Of a DNA stretch of 64,000 bases, positions 1-12,795 are shown piece by piece. This DNA is from Lepraria neglecta. Lineage: Eukaryota > Ascomycota > Lecanoromycetes > Lecanorales > Stereocaulaceae. A program made the position numbers and the translations under genes. The DNA lies in contig CM065650.1 of the NCBI GenBank assembly GCA_033220425.1, positions 558,001 to 622,000 on the forward strand, written 5' to 3'. Positions within the stretch are counted from its first letter, which is position 1, and each line of letters begins with the position of its first letter. Under the pieces are notes generated by a model. The model did not search any database. It was not told where the DNA came from and saw only the letters and a list, made by a program, of their open reading frames with translations.

Positions 1-244
1 CACATCAACGGTGAACATGCCATTGTTTGAGCTCAACTTTGGTGCCGCATTTGACAACGAGGGCAAGCCAGAATCAATACGCTCACCGAAGTCTGAGTTC
101 GCATCTATTTGTAGGAGATGCGTAGTGCTGCCGCGACGTACAAATGGGGGATTCGAAATTCTCATCTCGCTGGTTGAAGAAGAGATGGACAGGCTGATGG
201 CAGACGATGAATTTACGCAGTATGCGAGGTTCTGTTGCCATTAA
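1..244 (+). CDS. Acyltransferase, BAHD/trichothecene 3-O-acetyltransferase-like, C-terminal end only
   Basis: The frame is open from base 2 to the TAA at 242-244 and enters from outside the window, so only about 80 C-terminal residues are present. They match the end of fungal transferase-family (PF02458-type) enzymes: an NFGAAF segment where the family has DFGxG, then SPKSEF, VVLPRR, ILISLVEEEMDRL and a final EF.QYARF. Members move acyl groups from CoA to hydroxyl or amine groups and are common tailoring enzymes in metabolite clusters. It is followed on the same strand by a polyketide synthase, so a role in acylating the polyketide is plausible (inference). The Asp of the DFGxG structural motif reads Asn here. 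The catalytic HxxxD lies outside the window, so it cannot be said whether the gene is whole. Confidence 0.75.
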   Translation, partial: TSTVNMPLFELNFGAAFDNEGKPESIRSPKSEFASICRRCVVLPRRTNGGFEILISLVEEEMDRLMADDEFTQYARFCCH

Positions 245-1218
245 GTTCAGACCAATATGCCATTGATGGCAGGTCCAGCCGTGATTGACTCAATTTGAAC
301 AAATAGACAGACTCGGCATCATCATGGATCAAAATTGCTAGGCCACCACTACCAAATACTAAGTTTTGACTTGTGCGCCAGGCCGATTGCATTTTGGGCC
401 ATGTGTTCTGTCTTTCACAACAGAATGACTACGATCTGGGCGAGGTATTTGCAGACTATATGCACACTATCGTTGATAATATCATCGAACGCAGAATGGC
501 CTACTATGAACCGATCGATTTTCTTGCCATTTTCATGGTACGGCTCTGATCGTTAAAGATTATCTCGCACCTGAATCTAGATACGGTATATAGTACGTTT
601 TTCAAAGCCAGTCGTACCCTCATTTACACTCATGCAAGTCGAAAACCTGCTTCTCGTGGTCTCAGGTAACAGACACGTGACAATAAACTAACCACGTTCG
701 GTCATTGCCGAGAACCCCTCCGACAAACCCTGGGCATGCAGCTGTGGGTCGCACCTTTTCATGTACAGTAATATTTGCTTAGTACAAGCTCGAATGGAGC
801 AATTTCCGAGGAACTGCAGCTGTCCTTTGTTGGTCAATTCCTTAGGCCGAATTCATTCCGCATACTTTGGTTGGCGTTCACTGAATTGGTCTATGATACT
901 CTTGTTAAACAGGCCCGGCGCCAAGGACTTGTCGACGCACGAATGGTAGTGGCCTTCGGCATGGTCATGAATGCGAAATTGCGTGCCTTATTCGTCCCCA
1001 AGCTAGCTCTGCATTGGGAGGCTAGGGCTGCGTGATACTATTGGCCATTGGCTGGCAAGCATATTCTCATTCATTGAAGGAGCTAAGTACGTATTGCATC
1101 AATGTAAGAAGACTTCTATGATTGAACACAGTTGGATCAATTACTTCTCCTTGAAGCTTACTTTTGAAACAGGATCTGTACTGTGTTAATGTATCATGTT
1201 CTAATACGATGAGCAAAG
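245..1218 (+). other. Decayed or unassigned stretch between acyltransferase and PKS
   Basis: No complete gene is visible. Two coding-looking stretches stand out on the + strand. Bases 370-549 follow a good branch point and acceptor (TACTAAG then GCCAG at about 360-381) and read as a helical, acidic segment containing FADYMHTIVDNIIERRMAYY. Bases 775-1035 form a second frame containing FGMVMNAKLRALFVPKLAL. A donor-like GGTAACAG and a branch-like AACTAAC lie between them near 665-695. No family is recognised. It could be a broken tailoring gene of the cluster or a small unrecognised multi-exon gene. The last ~180 bases before 1219 are the likely PKS promoter. Confidence 0.35.
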
Positions 1219-4200
1219 ATGGCGCCGTTTGTGCAACAAGATCACCCCCTTTTCAACGGGGATCACACAACCCAGCGAACATCGATGGAGCGCTCATCTG
1301 TGAATGTGTCGATGCCCATAGCTATCATTGGCATGAGTTGTAAATGCCCTGGTGACGCCACCAGCCCCGAGCGACTGTGGCAATTGTGCGCAGATGGCCG
1401 CAGCGCGTGGTCAGATATCCCTCAGAACAGATTCAACGCTAAGGCATTTTATCATCCCAAGGGTGAGAAGCCAGGCGCGGTCAGTACGCTCTATTGCCCC
1501 ACCTGTAATTCATGGGCTAACGGATTGCTGGAAGTCGAACGTCTTAGGTGGACACTTTCTGGAAGAGGACGTTTCATTATTCGATGCACCATTCTTTAAC
1601 TTCTCTTCTGAAGTAGCAAATGTAAGGAAGATCGAGCATAGGCACATTTTCAAGCAGAAGAGACCGTCAACTGATTATGTTAGAGCATGGATCCTCAATT
1701 TCGACTCCAGCTTGAGTCTACTTTCGAGGTTTTGGAAAATGGTATCTGAGAACTTGCAGGATGTCTCGCATCGGAGCTAACGTACGACAGCTGGTTTGAC
1801 GCTGAAAGACGTAGCTGGGACCAAGACCTCCGTATTTGGAGGCTCCTTCTTCCACGATTACTACGATGGCATGATGCGAGATCCGGACGTACTACCCCGA
1901 TATTGTCTGACGGGGAATGGCTCTGCGATGCTCTCAAACCGGGTTTCGCATTTCTTTGACCTTCGAGGTCCTAGCGTTACGGTTGATACCGGATGTTCCA
2001 CAGGACTGACGGCGCTACACCTAGCGTGCCAAAGCCTGCGGACCGGAGATTCTGCCATGTCGATTGTTGGAGGAGCCAATGTTCTATTGAACCCTGATAA
2101 TTTCATAGCAATGTCATGTCTAGGGTAGTATAACCTCATTCCCCTCAATTCCAATGCTCACCATGTTGTTAGATTCCTCGCACCCGGCGGTAAGTCTTAC
2201 TCGTTTGATAGCCGTGGAGAGGGCTACGGCAGAGGAGAGGGTGTGGCTACTATTATCATCAAACCGCTTTCAGACGCCCTCCGCGACGGTAATAATGTAC
2301 GCGCTGTGATAACGGCTTCAGCTCTAAACCAAGACGGCAAAACTCCAACGATCACTTCTCCATCTCAGGCGGCTCAAGAAGAGTTGATCCGGACATGTTA
2401 TCGTGACGTTGGTCTCAATCCACAAGACACTTGCTATGTAGAAGCACACGGTACTGGAACTAAAGCCGGGGATCCTGTCGAAGCAAGAGCTATTGGCTCC
2501 GTTTTCGGCAAAGGTAGAAGTGCACAGAACCCTCTGTATGTTTCTTCCATCAAGACAAACATCGGACACCTGGAAGCGGCCAGCGGCATTGCAGCTGTGA
2601 TCAAAGTTGCTTTGGCCCTTGAAAAAGGGCTTATTCCTCCGAGCATCAATTTTGAAACGCCCAATGCAGACATTGATATGGCTCATCTAAAGATAACTGT
2701 GAGAACAAACACTATCTCCTAGAATACTTCTAAATTTAGTAGGTTCCAAGGCAACTCGAGTCATGGCCAGCAGGCCAGATTCGACGAGCCTCACTCAATA
2801 ACTTTGGCTACGGTGGCACCAATGCCCATATAATCATGGACGGCTTCAATCCCCCGTCGAGTTTGCCTGTTTTAGAAAACGGTCACGCTACGAATGGCGT
2901 TCACAAAGAGGTTGAAGGCGATTGTCGTGTGTTTACGCTCAGCGCGAGAGACGAAAACGCCGTGAAAGCAATGATCATAAACCTGAAGGAATATCTCAGC
3001 TCCCAAGTACCACCAGATAGCGCTGCTCTTGCTAAGAACCTAGCCTATACTCTGGGTCAGCATCGCTCAAGCTTCCCGTGGGTCGCAGCAACTTCAGCAC
3101 AGAGTCTACCAAAGCTCATTGAAAACCTTGATGCCAAGAAATTTATTCCCACCTACTCAGCCAAGGTGCCTCGACTCGGTTTTGTGTTTAATGGTCAAGG
3201 AGCCCAATGGTACGCTATGGGAAGAGAGCTGGTCAGTGTCTATCCCGTTTTCCGGGCGTCTTTGAAGGAAGCCGACCAGTGTATCAAGCACTTTGGGGCT
3301 CAATGGTCCCTGACTGGTAAGCCCCTGCATTATTTTGTCATCCAGCTTCGTGCTCAGAGTTCACCCCTCACGTCTATGATTTACGCCTACCCTTTTTTTT
3401 AGCGGACTTCAAGACACTTTACTATCCATCCGTTCTAGCGATAAGGAAGCATTCCGTAGTCTCAGCGACCTCACCTAGAAGTCGCTGTGCTTTCTGGATG
3501 CACGGTGGGATAACGGCAAGAACCATGCTGATATTCATGGACAGATGAGCTCATGCGTGATGCAAAGACTACTCGCGTCAACGAGCCAATGATGAGCCTT
3601 ACTCTATGCACTGCCATCCAGCTTTGTCTAGTACGGCTACTAGTACATTGGGGCATTAAGCCTACAGCTGTCACAGGCCACTCAAGCGGAGAAGCTGCGG
3701 CTGCTTATGCTGCTGGTGCTCTTGACTTCCAAGAAGCATTGGCGACTTCATACTTCAGAGGAGTGCTCACCGCAAGATTTCAAGAAAAGTTGCAGCTCCG
3801 CGGCGGCATGCTTGCTGTTGGGCTTGGTCGCGAAGACGTAGAACCCTACCTGTCCAAATTATCTTACGGGAAAGCTGTCCTGGCTTGTGTCAACAGCCCT
3901 TCAAGTGTCACGATATCTGGAGATATGGAGGCCATAGAAGAATTGGAGACTATGTTACTTCTGAGAAATATATTCGCTCGGAAGTTGAAAGTTGGAGCAG
4001 CTTATCATTCGCATCATATGGAACACCAAAAAGGTGACTACACGGCTGCGCTTCAGCAATACCTCAAGCAACAAGGTAGCTTCAATGGCATCCTGTATTC
4101 ATCTCCAGTCACTGGAGAATTGATTCAATCTGCGAAACAGCTCGGTCCAGAAAATTGGGTCAAGAACATGGTTCAGCCAGTCTTATTTGCTCAGTCGCTG

Positions 4201-7200
4201 CGCAACATGTGTGCTGGATTGGAGAAAAAGGCCCCCGAGAAGTTCATTGATATGATCATCGAAATTGGTCCTCACAGTGCCCTCTCTGGGCCTATTCGTC
4301 AGACGCTGAGCTTGCCTGATCTCAAGAAGCTTGAGATCTCGTATGGGTCTTGTCTGGAAAGAGGAAATAATGCTGTTCAAACTATGCAGAAACTGGTGTG
4401 TTCGCTACTGAGTAAAGGCTATCCCGTGGACTTGAGCAAAGTGAATTTTCCGCAAAACGACTCAGGGCTTCGCGTGGTCTGTGACATGCCTTCTTATCCA
4501 TGGAATCACTCAGTATCCTACTGGACCGAGTCTCGCCTGAACAGAGAGCATCGCCATCGATTGCATGCTACCCATGACTTGTTGGGCTCACTTGCGCTTG
4601 GGACTAACCCCATGGCACCAACTTGGCGCCACATAATTCGTCCGTCCGAGATTCCTTGGGTCCGTGATCACATCATACAGTCGGATATTGTTTTTCCTGC
4701 AGCCGGATGTATTACCATGGCTATCGAAGCGATGCATCAGCTTCATCCATCCGATGAACGTACGAGCGGGTATCTTCTCAAAGACATTACAATCATGAAT
4801 GCTCTTATAATTCCAGATACCCCTGAAGGCATTGAGGTGCAGCTTTCGCTTCGACTCGTTAGCGGGGACTTGTTAGATCCACAAAGCCAACACGAATTCC
4901 AGGTCGACTCAATTGATCATAGTGGCAAATGGACCAAGCATTGTAAGGGGTCCATCTCCGTGCAGATGAAGCAATCCAATAAAGACCCTTCCGCGTGGAG
5001 CAAAAAGGTGCTACAGACATTTGAGATAGAAGACCGAAGCAAACTTGATAAGTTCACGAAAGAGGCGAGTCCGGATCAAGTTGGCAAAATCTTCAAATCA
5101 GTGGGCATTGAATACGGGCATTTGTTCAACAACTTGGAAGCCGTTCGATACGGACCGAACCAAGCCGTCACCACCCTATCAATTGCTAACGTAATAGCTA
5201 CAATGCCTTCTGGATTCCAACAGGATCATATATTACATCCGACGACTCTCGATTCAATTTTCCAAGCTTCTTATTCCTCTCTTCTCGGAAGTGGTTCAAA
5301 GCTAGATCGCGCGATGATCCCTACGTCTATCAAATCCTTGTTCGTGGCTCAAGACATGTGTAAAGATGTCGGTCATCGCTATCAAGCCTTCGTGGACCTC
5401 CATTCCTATAACTCCCGTGGATTTGAAACTTCAATCGCCACTGTAGACGAGTCCAAACTCAGCAGCAATCCCGTTCTGACTGTCGCAGGATTGTTTTGTC
5501 AATCTATCGGAGAATCACTGGATAACGAGAAAAGCTCCGAAAATAGCAGAATATGTACAACGATGCATTGGGACCGCTCCCTGAGCTTGATGCGCACGGC
5601 AGCTCTCAGGGAAATGTTAGTCGCTCGTGCGGATCCATCGGAAATCACCACGGTTGGCGAGTTGAAGCGTGCTGCATTCTACTTCATCCATGATGCACTT
5701 ACCTCCTTGACAGAAGCTGATGTGCAGAATCTGGACTGGCATCACAAGAACATGCACGCCTGGATGAAAGTGGAATGTGAAAAAGCAGCCTGCAACAAGT
5801 TGGATCCTCGGAGTTCCAAATGGATCAAGGCAAGTGAAGGTGTTAAAGAAATGCTTTTCGACAAGGTCTCTGCCAAGAGTGTCAATGGACAGATGGTGTC
5901 TCGCATCGGTAAGAATCTTGTTCGCATCCTTCGTAAAGAAGTTGCGCCTTTGGAGCTGATGCTCGAGGGTAAACTTCTCTATGACTATTACGAGAAGGCT
6001 TTGAGGGTACCACGCTCGTATGAACAGATAAGCAAAGTTATCAAGCTCTTTGCTCATGAGAATCCATGCGCAAAGATATTGGAAATAGGAGGTGGTACTG
6101 GGGGATGCACCCAGCCGGTCTTGAACGCGTTCAGTGATGACGGCTCTGGCAAGAATCCAAAATTCGCTCACTACGACTTTACGGACATTTCAGCCGGATT
6201 CTTTGAAACAGCTAGGGAGAAGTTTAGCTTTTGGGGCGATATGATCAGCTATAAGAAACTTGACATCGAAGCGGATCCCGTTGAGCAGTCTTTTGAGGCT
6301 GCAAGCTACGATTTAATTATTGCTTGTCAGGTCCTGCACGCAACTAAGGCTATGAGGAACACGATGGCCAACGTACGAAAACTACTCCGACCCGGCGGTA
6401 GATTAATAATGATCGAAACCACCCAAGATGCGCTGGATGTTTTCCTCATTTTTGGAACCCTACCGGGATGGTGGCTGAGTATGTATTTCATCGCTCACGT
6501 CAATACCCTACTAAATCCTTCTCTAGGTGAAGAAGAGGAGCGCAAATCCAGTCCTTCACTGAGCATAGATATGTGGGACCGTGTTCTCCAATCGACTGGA
6601 TTCAGCGGTTTGGATGTAGAAGTCCATGACTGCGAGGACGAAGACAAATACTCGCACAGCCTTATCATTTCGACAGCGAAGGAAGAAGATCCTCTTGTAC
6701 TTCAGTATGGACTCACAGTCGTCCATGCGGACACTCCGCCGCCAGAACTCTGGATGGAAGATCTACGAAGATCACTGGAGACCATCACGCACTCAGCGGT
6801 ATCAGTGGAAACTCTGAATCGAGCAGACGCAAGCGGAAGGTTTTGTGTCTTTATCGATAATACCGACCAATCAGTACTACTTCAAGAGAATTCTGCGATG
6901 TTTCAGGCCACCCAGAGTCTTCTCACTAGTGCAAAAGGAACTTTGTGGGTATCTTTCGGTGGTGCGATGGACTGCGTAAGGCCCGAATCCGGTGTTATAG
7001 CCGGCCTCCTGCGTACTCTAAGGTTCGAAGACCGTACCAAGCGCTTCGTTTCATTAGATCTCGAGCCCATTCACAAACCGTTCTCTGGCGCTGGAACTCG
7101 CGCCATTCTTGACATCTTTGCGAAATCCTTCGACGGTCGCGAAAGGCAAGGTGTGATGGACTTTGAATACGTGCAGCGAGATTCTGGGATATACATCCCA

Positions 7201-9584
7201 AGATTTGTAGACAGCCGTTCAGACAACGACCTTATCTGTGCCACAGCTGCCAAAATTGTGCCGGAGCCGCAGACATTTCATACCCCCGGACGCGAGATAC
7301 AAATGGACATAAAGACTCCAGGCCTGCTCGACAGCCTCGTATTCAGAGAAATCCCATCGACAGTTGAAGATCTGCCCGAGGACTTTGTAGAAGTCGAGCC
7401 AAAGGCCTTTGGACTCAACTTTCGGGATGTAATGGTAGCTATGGGTCAACTGGACTCGTCGACCATGGGCTTTGAATGCAGCGGTATGATCACGCGTGTT
7501 GGGCCAACTACTTCACATGGCCTCAAAGTTGGCGACCGAGTCTGCGCACTTACAAGAGGTAATTGGGCAACTTACAATCGTCTTCACTGGACAAATGTAA
7601 GCCGCATACCAGATGAAATGGCCTTCGAGGTTGCCGCGTCAATTCCGGTCATTTATGTAACGGCTTACTACTCCCTCTATGAGATGGCACGCCTGGAAAA
7701 ACACGAGACAATATTGATCCACGCCGCTGCAGGAGGGGTAGGCCAAGCTGCAATAGCACTTGCCCAGCTTTCTGGGGCAGAAATCTTTGCCACTGTGGGA
7801 TCAGAAGAAAAGCGAAATTTTCTCGTTGAAACCTACGGCCTTAGCCCAGACCACATTTTCTTTAGTCGAGATGCTTCCTTCGCCAAGAGCGTCATGGCTG
7901 CAACGAACGGAAAGGGGGTTGATGTAATATTGAACTCGCTATCTGGCCAGCTACTTCAAGAAACTTGGAAGTGTATTGCAACGTTCGGCCGATTTGTGGA
8001 GATCGGGAAACGCGATATCCAACTTAACGCATCTCTCAAGATGGCACCATTCACACGCGCTACTTCTTTCTTCGCAGTGGACTTGATACACCTCGGAAGA
8101 GAAAAAGGGAGGCTAGTGAACAAGATTTTGGTGGACTTAATGCGTTTGATGGATGAGAAGAAAATACGACCCGTCAACCCAATCAAAGTATATCCCATTT
8201 CTGAAACCGGTAGAGCTTTCCGCGTGATGCAAGCCGGCAAACATTTGGGGAAAATAGTTATCAAGGCGAGCTCTGACGATATAGTCAATGTAAGTTTTGT
8301 AATGCCAGAAGTCTAGTCTTCAATACTGATGTATCCCAGGTACTTCCCGAGCATGCTCCAATCAGGTTCTCTTCAAACTGCTCTTACCTGCTTATTGGGG
8401 GTTTGGGCGGGATTGGACGCTCTCTTGCTCAGTTCTTCGTGGACCACGGCGCCATGAATCTCATTTTGCTCTCGCGCAGTGCAGAATCACAAAGCACTAA
8501 GTTTCCAGACTTCGTGGCGAATCTTGAAAGAGCGGGCTGCACAGTGGCATTGCGTGACTGCGATATCACTCATAATCAAACCCTGACAAGAGTTATCAAG
8601 CAATGCCAGCAGAATATGCCACCTATTCGAGGAGTCATCCAAGGGGCCATGGTTCTTCAGGTAAGCGGAATAGACAAACCCTCATAAGTACTAAATACTG
8701 AGAGCAAGCATCAGGATTGCGTATTTGACCGAATGACATTCGAGAATTGGCAAGCGGCCGTACGCCCAAAGGTGCAAGGCACTCTCAACCTCCACCACTC
8801 GCTCCTGGACCAACCTCTAGACTTCTTCGTTATGCTATCCTCGCTCATCGGCATCTCCGGCCACGCCAGCCAAGCAAACTACGCCGCGGGTGCCACCTTC
8901 CAAGATGCCTTCGCGCGATACCGCACTGCACAAGGCTTACCCGCCATCTCCATCGATCTCGGCTGGGTCAAATCCGTCGGATACGTCGCCGAGACCAAAG
9001 GCGTCGCGGAGCGCATGGCCCGTATGGGCTACAGCCAGCTTGAAGAGGCCAAGGTCCTGCGCATCCTCGAATCCGCCATCAGGGATCCCAAACGTACCCA
9101 GTCCGCCAGCCAAATCGTCACCGGCATCGGCCCCTTGGAAGCCACTACGCAGCACGACATCCCATGGCGCCTCGAAGCGCGCTTCGCCGCCCTCAACGCA
9201 CAGTTCGGCACGTCCTTCGACGAGCGCTCCGCGGGATCTAAACAGCAAGGCAAGGACGGTGAAGGCTCGAAAATTTTGAAGGACTCCCTCAGAAACGCGT
9301 TTACGTGGGCCGAAGTCATGGACCTCGTCGTCGGTGCCATCACTCGCAAGCTTAGCGATATGTTCATGATCCCCGAAGCGGAGATTGATTCCTCGCTGCC
9401 GACGTCTGAGTATGGGGTTGACTCGCTGGTGGCGGTGGAGCTGCGCAATTGGCTTTTCGCGAAAGCGGCGGCGGAGATGAGTATCTTTGATATGCTGCAG
9501 AGTAAATCGTTGATTGCGCTCGCGGAGAAGGTTGCTACTAAGAGCGCTTATGTTAGAGAAGCGGGATTGGTGCCTGCGAAGTAG
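1219..9584 (+). CDS. Highly reducing type I polyketide synthase (KS-AT-DH-MT-ER-KR-ACP)
   Basis: Nine exons fit: 1219-1483, 1548-1621, 1684-1741, 1791-2124, 2173-2698, 2743-3316, 3545-8289, 8340-8660, 8715-9584, giving 2588 aa in frame. The enzyme builds a reduced, probably C-methylated polyketide from malonyl-CoA. Seen in order (approximate residues): KS with Cys in DTGCSTGL (~199) and the histidines of EAHGTGT and NIGHLEA; AT with GHSSGE (~654); DH with His in WVRDHII (~983), where HxxxG reads HxxxS; C-methyltransferase with LEIGGGTGG (~1455); ER with HAAAGGVG (~2002); KR with GGLGGIG (~2212), Ser in MLSS and Tyr in ANYAAG (~2354); ACP with YGVDSL (~2534). It ends at the ACP, with no thioesterase or reductase, so release needs a partner. 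Length and order are normal for the class. Intron 6 (228 nt) is four times longer than the others (44-64 nt). A P450 lies tail-to-tail downstream. Confidence 0.95.
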
Positions 9585-9955
9585 GAGGGGGATGGGGAAG
9601 GGGAAGGAAGGGGGGATGGTTGTGGAGGGGACAGATTGCAGAACTGATTGGGTGTTGGTGCTGGTTCGTTCTATGTTTGTTAACTTTGCTTTTGTCGAAT
9701 TCACCAGAAAACACGCATCAATATAAATTCATATACTTGATATCTTGTTAAGCAACCGCATCTTGCAGTATTTCACTCAAGCTCAGTTGATCTATCATCA
9801 GATGGGTATAGCTACTTTGTCGATTCCGGTAACAAGTAAAAATTCCATTCTATAGTGAAAATCACTTGATCGCGACTATCTGTTTGGCTATGGCTGTTTA
9901 CTTCGTAACTGTTCTTCGCTCCATGACGACTACCCGCTTCATCATCCCCTTTGGC
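9585..9955. other. Convergent intergenic region, PKS / P450 3' ends
   Basis: These 371 bases separate two convergent stop codons and hold both 3' untranslated regions. The first 60 bases are G-rich on the + strand. The AT-rich stretch ATATAAATTCATATACTTGATA near 9720 could serve 3'-end formation. No gene is seen. Confidence 0.5.
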
Positions 9956-11879
9956 TCATTCACCTCTCAACCCACCCCCGTCCACACGTTTTTCAATCCG
10001 CAACCACATATCCGACTGCAAAAACATCCCATTGGCAGCCACGCTCTTCCAAGGGTTGGTCGGATCGACAAGAGTGATATCGTAGCGGGCAAAAAGCTAC
10101 AGCCAATCAGCAAATAATACACTCCGGAGTACACAACCGTAATCAAGGAAAGGCAAAGATGGATGGGAAAAGAGAAACATACAGTAGCCAAACACTTCCT
10201 CAACTCCAAAAACGCCACCGTCTTCCCCAGACACGCATAGCGCCCACTTCCAAACAGCAGATCCGCTGCGCGCGTCATCTCCGCCACCTTCTCCTCGCTC
10301 GCTTCCAACCACCTCTCGGGCCGATAGACATGTGCGTCCGGCCCAAACGTCCCCTTGTGCCGTAGCACGCCCCAGGTACAATGCCCGATGCGCGTGCCGC
10401 CGGGCACGAAGCGGCCGTGTATGGTGTCGCCTTCCGGGGGCACGACCTTTTGCATGAGGCCGAAAGAGGGGGGCCATAGACGCAGGGATTCGCGGATGCA
10501 GGCGAGGAGGTAGGGGAGGGATTTTGCTGTTGAGTCTGGGACTATGGGGGAGGTTTGGGGGGAGTTTGCTGTTGCGGTGGCGAGCTCGTGTTGGAGTTTG
10601 GTGTAGATGAGGGGGTTGGTGATTATGAAGAGGACTGTGGCGCGGAGAGCTGTTACCTGTAGGAGGGGGGTTTAGCTCTTAGGATTTTCATGGTTAGGGT
10701 TAAAGTGATTACTGTGGTGTCTGAGCCGGCCATGCTGTGAAGCGGTTAGTAGCTATACCAGTCAAGTATACTTGAAGGGGGGTTCTGACATTTGCAATGT
10801 CGCCTCTGTTTCTGCTTCTCGCCGAGATAGCCCGTGCTGCAGAAATGATCCCAGCATATCTTTCCTGTCAATTTTGTGGGGCTCGAAGCGACGGCTGACC
10901 ATATCTTTGGCAAATCTGAGCCAGGTCAGCTTTATTGATGCTTTCCAAGGAACTAAAAGTAGACGCACCCCATTATCATCCCGACTCCAGATTTGTCCTT
11001 CGGAGAGGGCATGACCAGTTTGTTCAACCCTGGAAGCCTTACTAGCTGGTTGACCATGGGGAGAGCTGCCGCCCATTCGAAGGCTGGCAGGGCTTTCTCT
11101 ACAACATGGCAATATCCATTCACATCTTCGTTCCTGACCAGGAAACCAATGGGTTCGCCAAACGCGACATCGGAAATGACATCCAGGGTGAAGTACTGCG
11201 CAACACGAGCGAAGTCCATTGGTTTTATATCGCTATCCAAAGAAATATGTTCCTTATCAATCAATTGCATGAGGTCCAAAATGCGGTTGTCGACGCTTTC
11301 CTCTAGGTATGGGTTTTCCTTTCCAGAGTACTGTGATGTAATGACTTTTCAGCATATTCTCTATCAGTCCATCTCGAGGATTGCATACCCCTGGAGTCAG
11401 TCTCCTTCGAAGTTCCAGATGACGTTTTTCATCGCGCTCCGAAAAGACATGGTTGAGCTCCAAGTCAAATTGAGTCCCGCTGTAAAACTCCGACTTGGAA
11501 TATGGAGAGCGTACAGCGCTCATCTTGATCAGTAAGTCTGGATCGTCCGTAACAAGATCATTAGGACCAATTCGAGCAACATGGCCTAAAATGTCGAAGC
11601 AGAGACCTATCAGCCAGCTTCTCTCCAGTATTCGTCTCTAGCAAAGCAGCCATAGTACCTCATACCATATTCCTCGCACACTCTTTTCAACTCCCAATGT
11701 GTATTTTTGTAATACAAACATTTCAATATCCATAACTTCGATGTCACTGCTAGCCAAGGTCCTCGGAACTCACGTAGTCGGTAGTAGCTGCGTACCCGAT
11801 CTACGGCGAGGTATACGATCAGAGCGAGGGTAAGAAGACCGGTTACGTCGGCAGTGATGCCTTTGCCAGCCGTGGGCAT
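9956..11879 (-). CDS. Cytochrome P450 monooxygenase (pisatin demethylase-like)
   Basis: Seven exons on the minus strand: 11879-11666, 11585-11389, 11330-10969, 10915-10790, 10734-10713, 10656-10183, 10096-9956. They join in frame to 511 aa, the usual length. A hydrophobic N-terminal segment (LLTLALIVYLAV, residues ~14-25) should anchor it in the ER membrane. Other features are the I-helix AGSDTT (split by the intron between exons 5 and 6), ExxR in CIRESLRLWPP, the PERW motif (YRPERWL) and the haem loop FGSGRYACLG with the ligand Cys at ~449. Such enzymes hydroxylate or demethylate substrates using NADPH-P450 reductase. Its position next to the HR-PKS suggests it oxidises the polyketide (inference). 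Exon 5 is only 22 nt, so automatic gene callers may miss it. Confidence 0.92.
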
Positions 11880-12795
11880 TCCTGCTGATATTTTCGTGGT
11901 ACACCTATGATATATCTGCTTCGCTTGCTTTTCTAAAGAGCTTAGGTGCTAAATATCATACTGCGATGGCTTCTACCGCTTCAGCCTAGGAGACAGGAAT
12001 CTCATATCCGGCGTCCTTCGCTATAATAAAACTGAGATTGCGACATTCGGATTGGCTAGCTTGATGGGAGTGTTCGAAATCCAGTGAAAGCCACGTGATC
12101 GAGCATGCCTTGTTTGTAGCTAGACCCATCTTCAAGCCATGGGCTGTGGGTTGCTTCTCCCAGAGCGCACAGACCGATTTGTGACATCGCATGCGGTTGC
12201 GCAAAAGGAGAAATGACGAGACGGGGATCAAGGGTGGATGGGTTCAAGACTATATAGGAGATCTCCGAAAAATCTCATGGTACCTTGATTTCCTCTACCA
12301 GCAGAAGTCATTGAGCAGCTTTAGGTTCCGAGCGATTTTTTTTGGCTCAGATAACATGGATGCAGAGTAACAGCATTTTCGCCGGGCGCTTGACACTCTC
12401 GCTCCTTCAAGGGTGCCAGAATGCTAAGATACTGTAGTTGTAGAAAGAGATATTCCAGTGGAGCTCCCTTCGGCGAAGTCCTTAATGGGCAACGCGGGGG
12501 AAAAAAACATTGGCACCACTAGTCTAGCTGAAACGCGGAGAAGCTTTCCCGCCCCACATACAAATTAGAATACTAGTACGAAGTAAATTGCGATGTCTTC
12601 TCCAATTCCACCTATTCCACCAATATACCACTGTTTCTACCCCTACGAATATATATACAAGGCTGCTCCGCCATGGCTCAAGCCACCGCCCAAATCATAT
12701 GTATGTCCAAGCCCTAGAGGAGCGGCCTAGCACTGACCCATGTCGACGTACCTAATAACTTCCCTAGCCCAACGCCGCCCCCAGGCAGGCGATAA
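11880..12795. other. Upstream region of the P450 and of the next gene
   Basis: No gene is supported here. It should hold the P450 promoter on the minus strand. A TATATATA stretch at about 12646-12653 lies shortly before an ATG at 12673. From that ATG ten codons lead to a donor (GTATGT at ~12701) and a textbook branch point (CCTAATAAC) and acceptor (CCCTAG at ~12768), so a 5' exon of the next gene probably starts here, but its phase does not join the downstream frame without a further splice. Confidence 0.4.

Noticed and set aside
8937-9704. 255-codon frame on the minus strand over the PKS 3' end
   Set aside because: It is antisense to the KR-ACP exon, rich in Arg/Gly as expected from codon bias of the sense gene, and has no motif.
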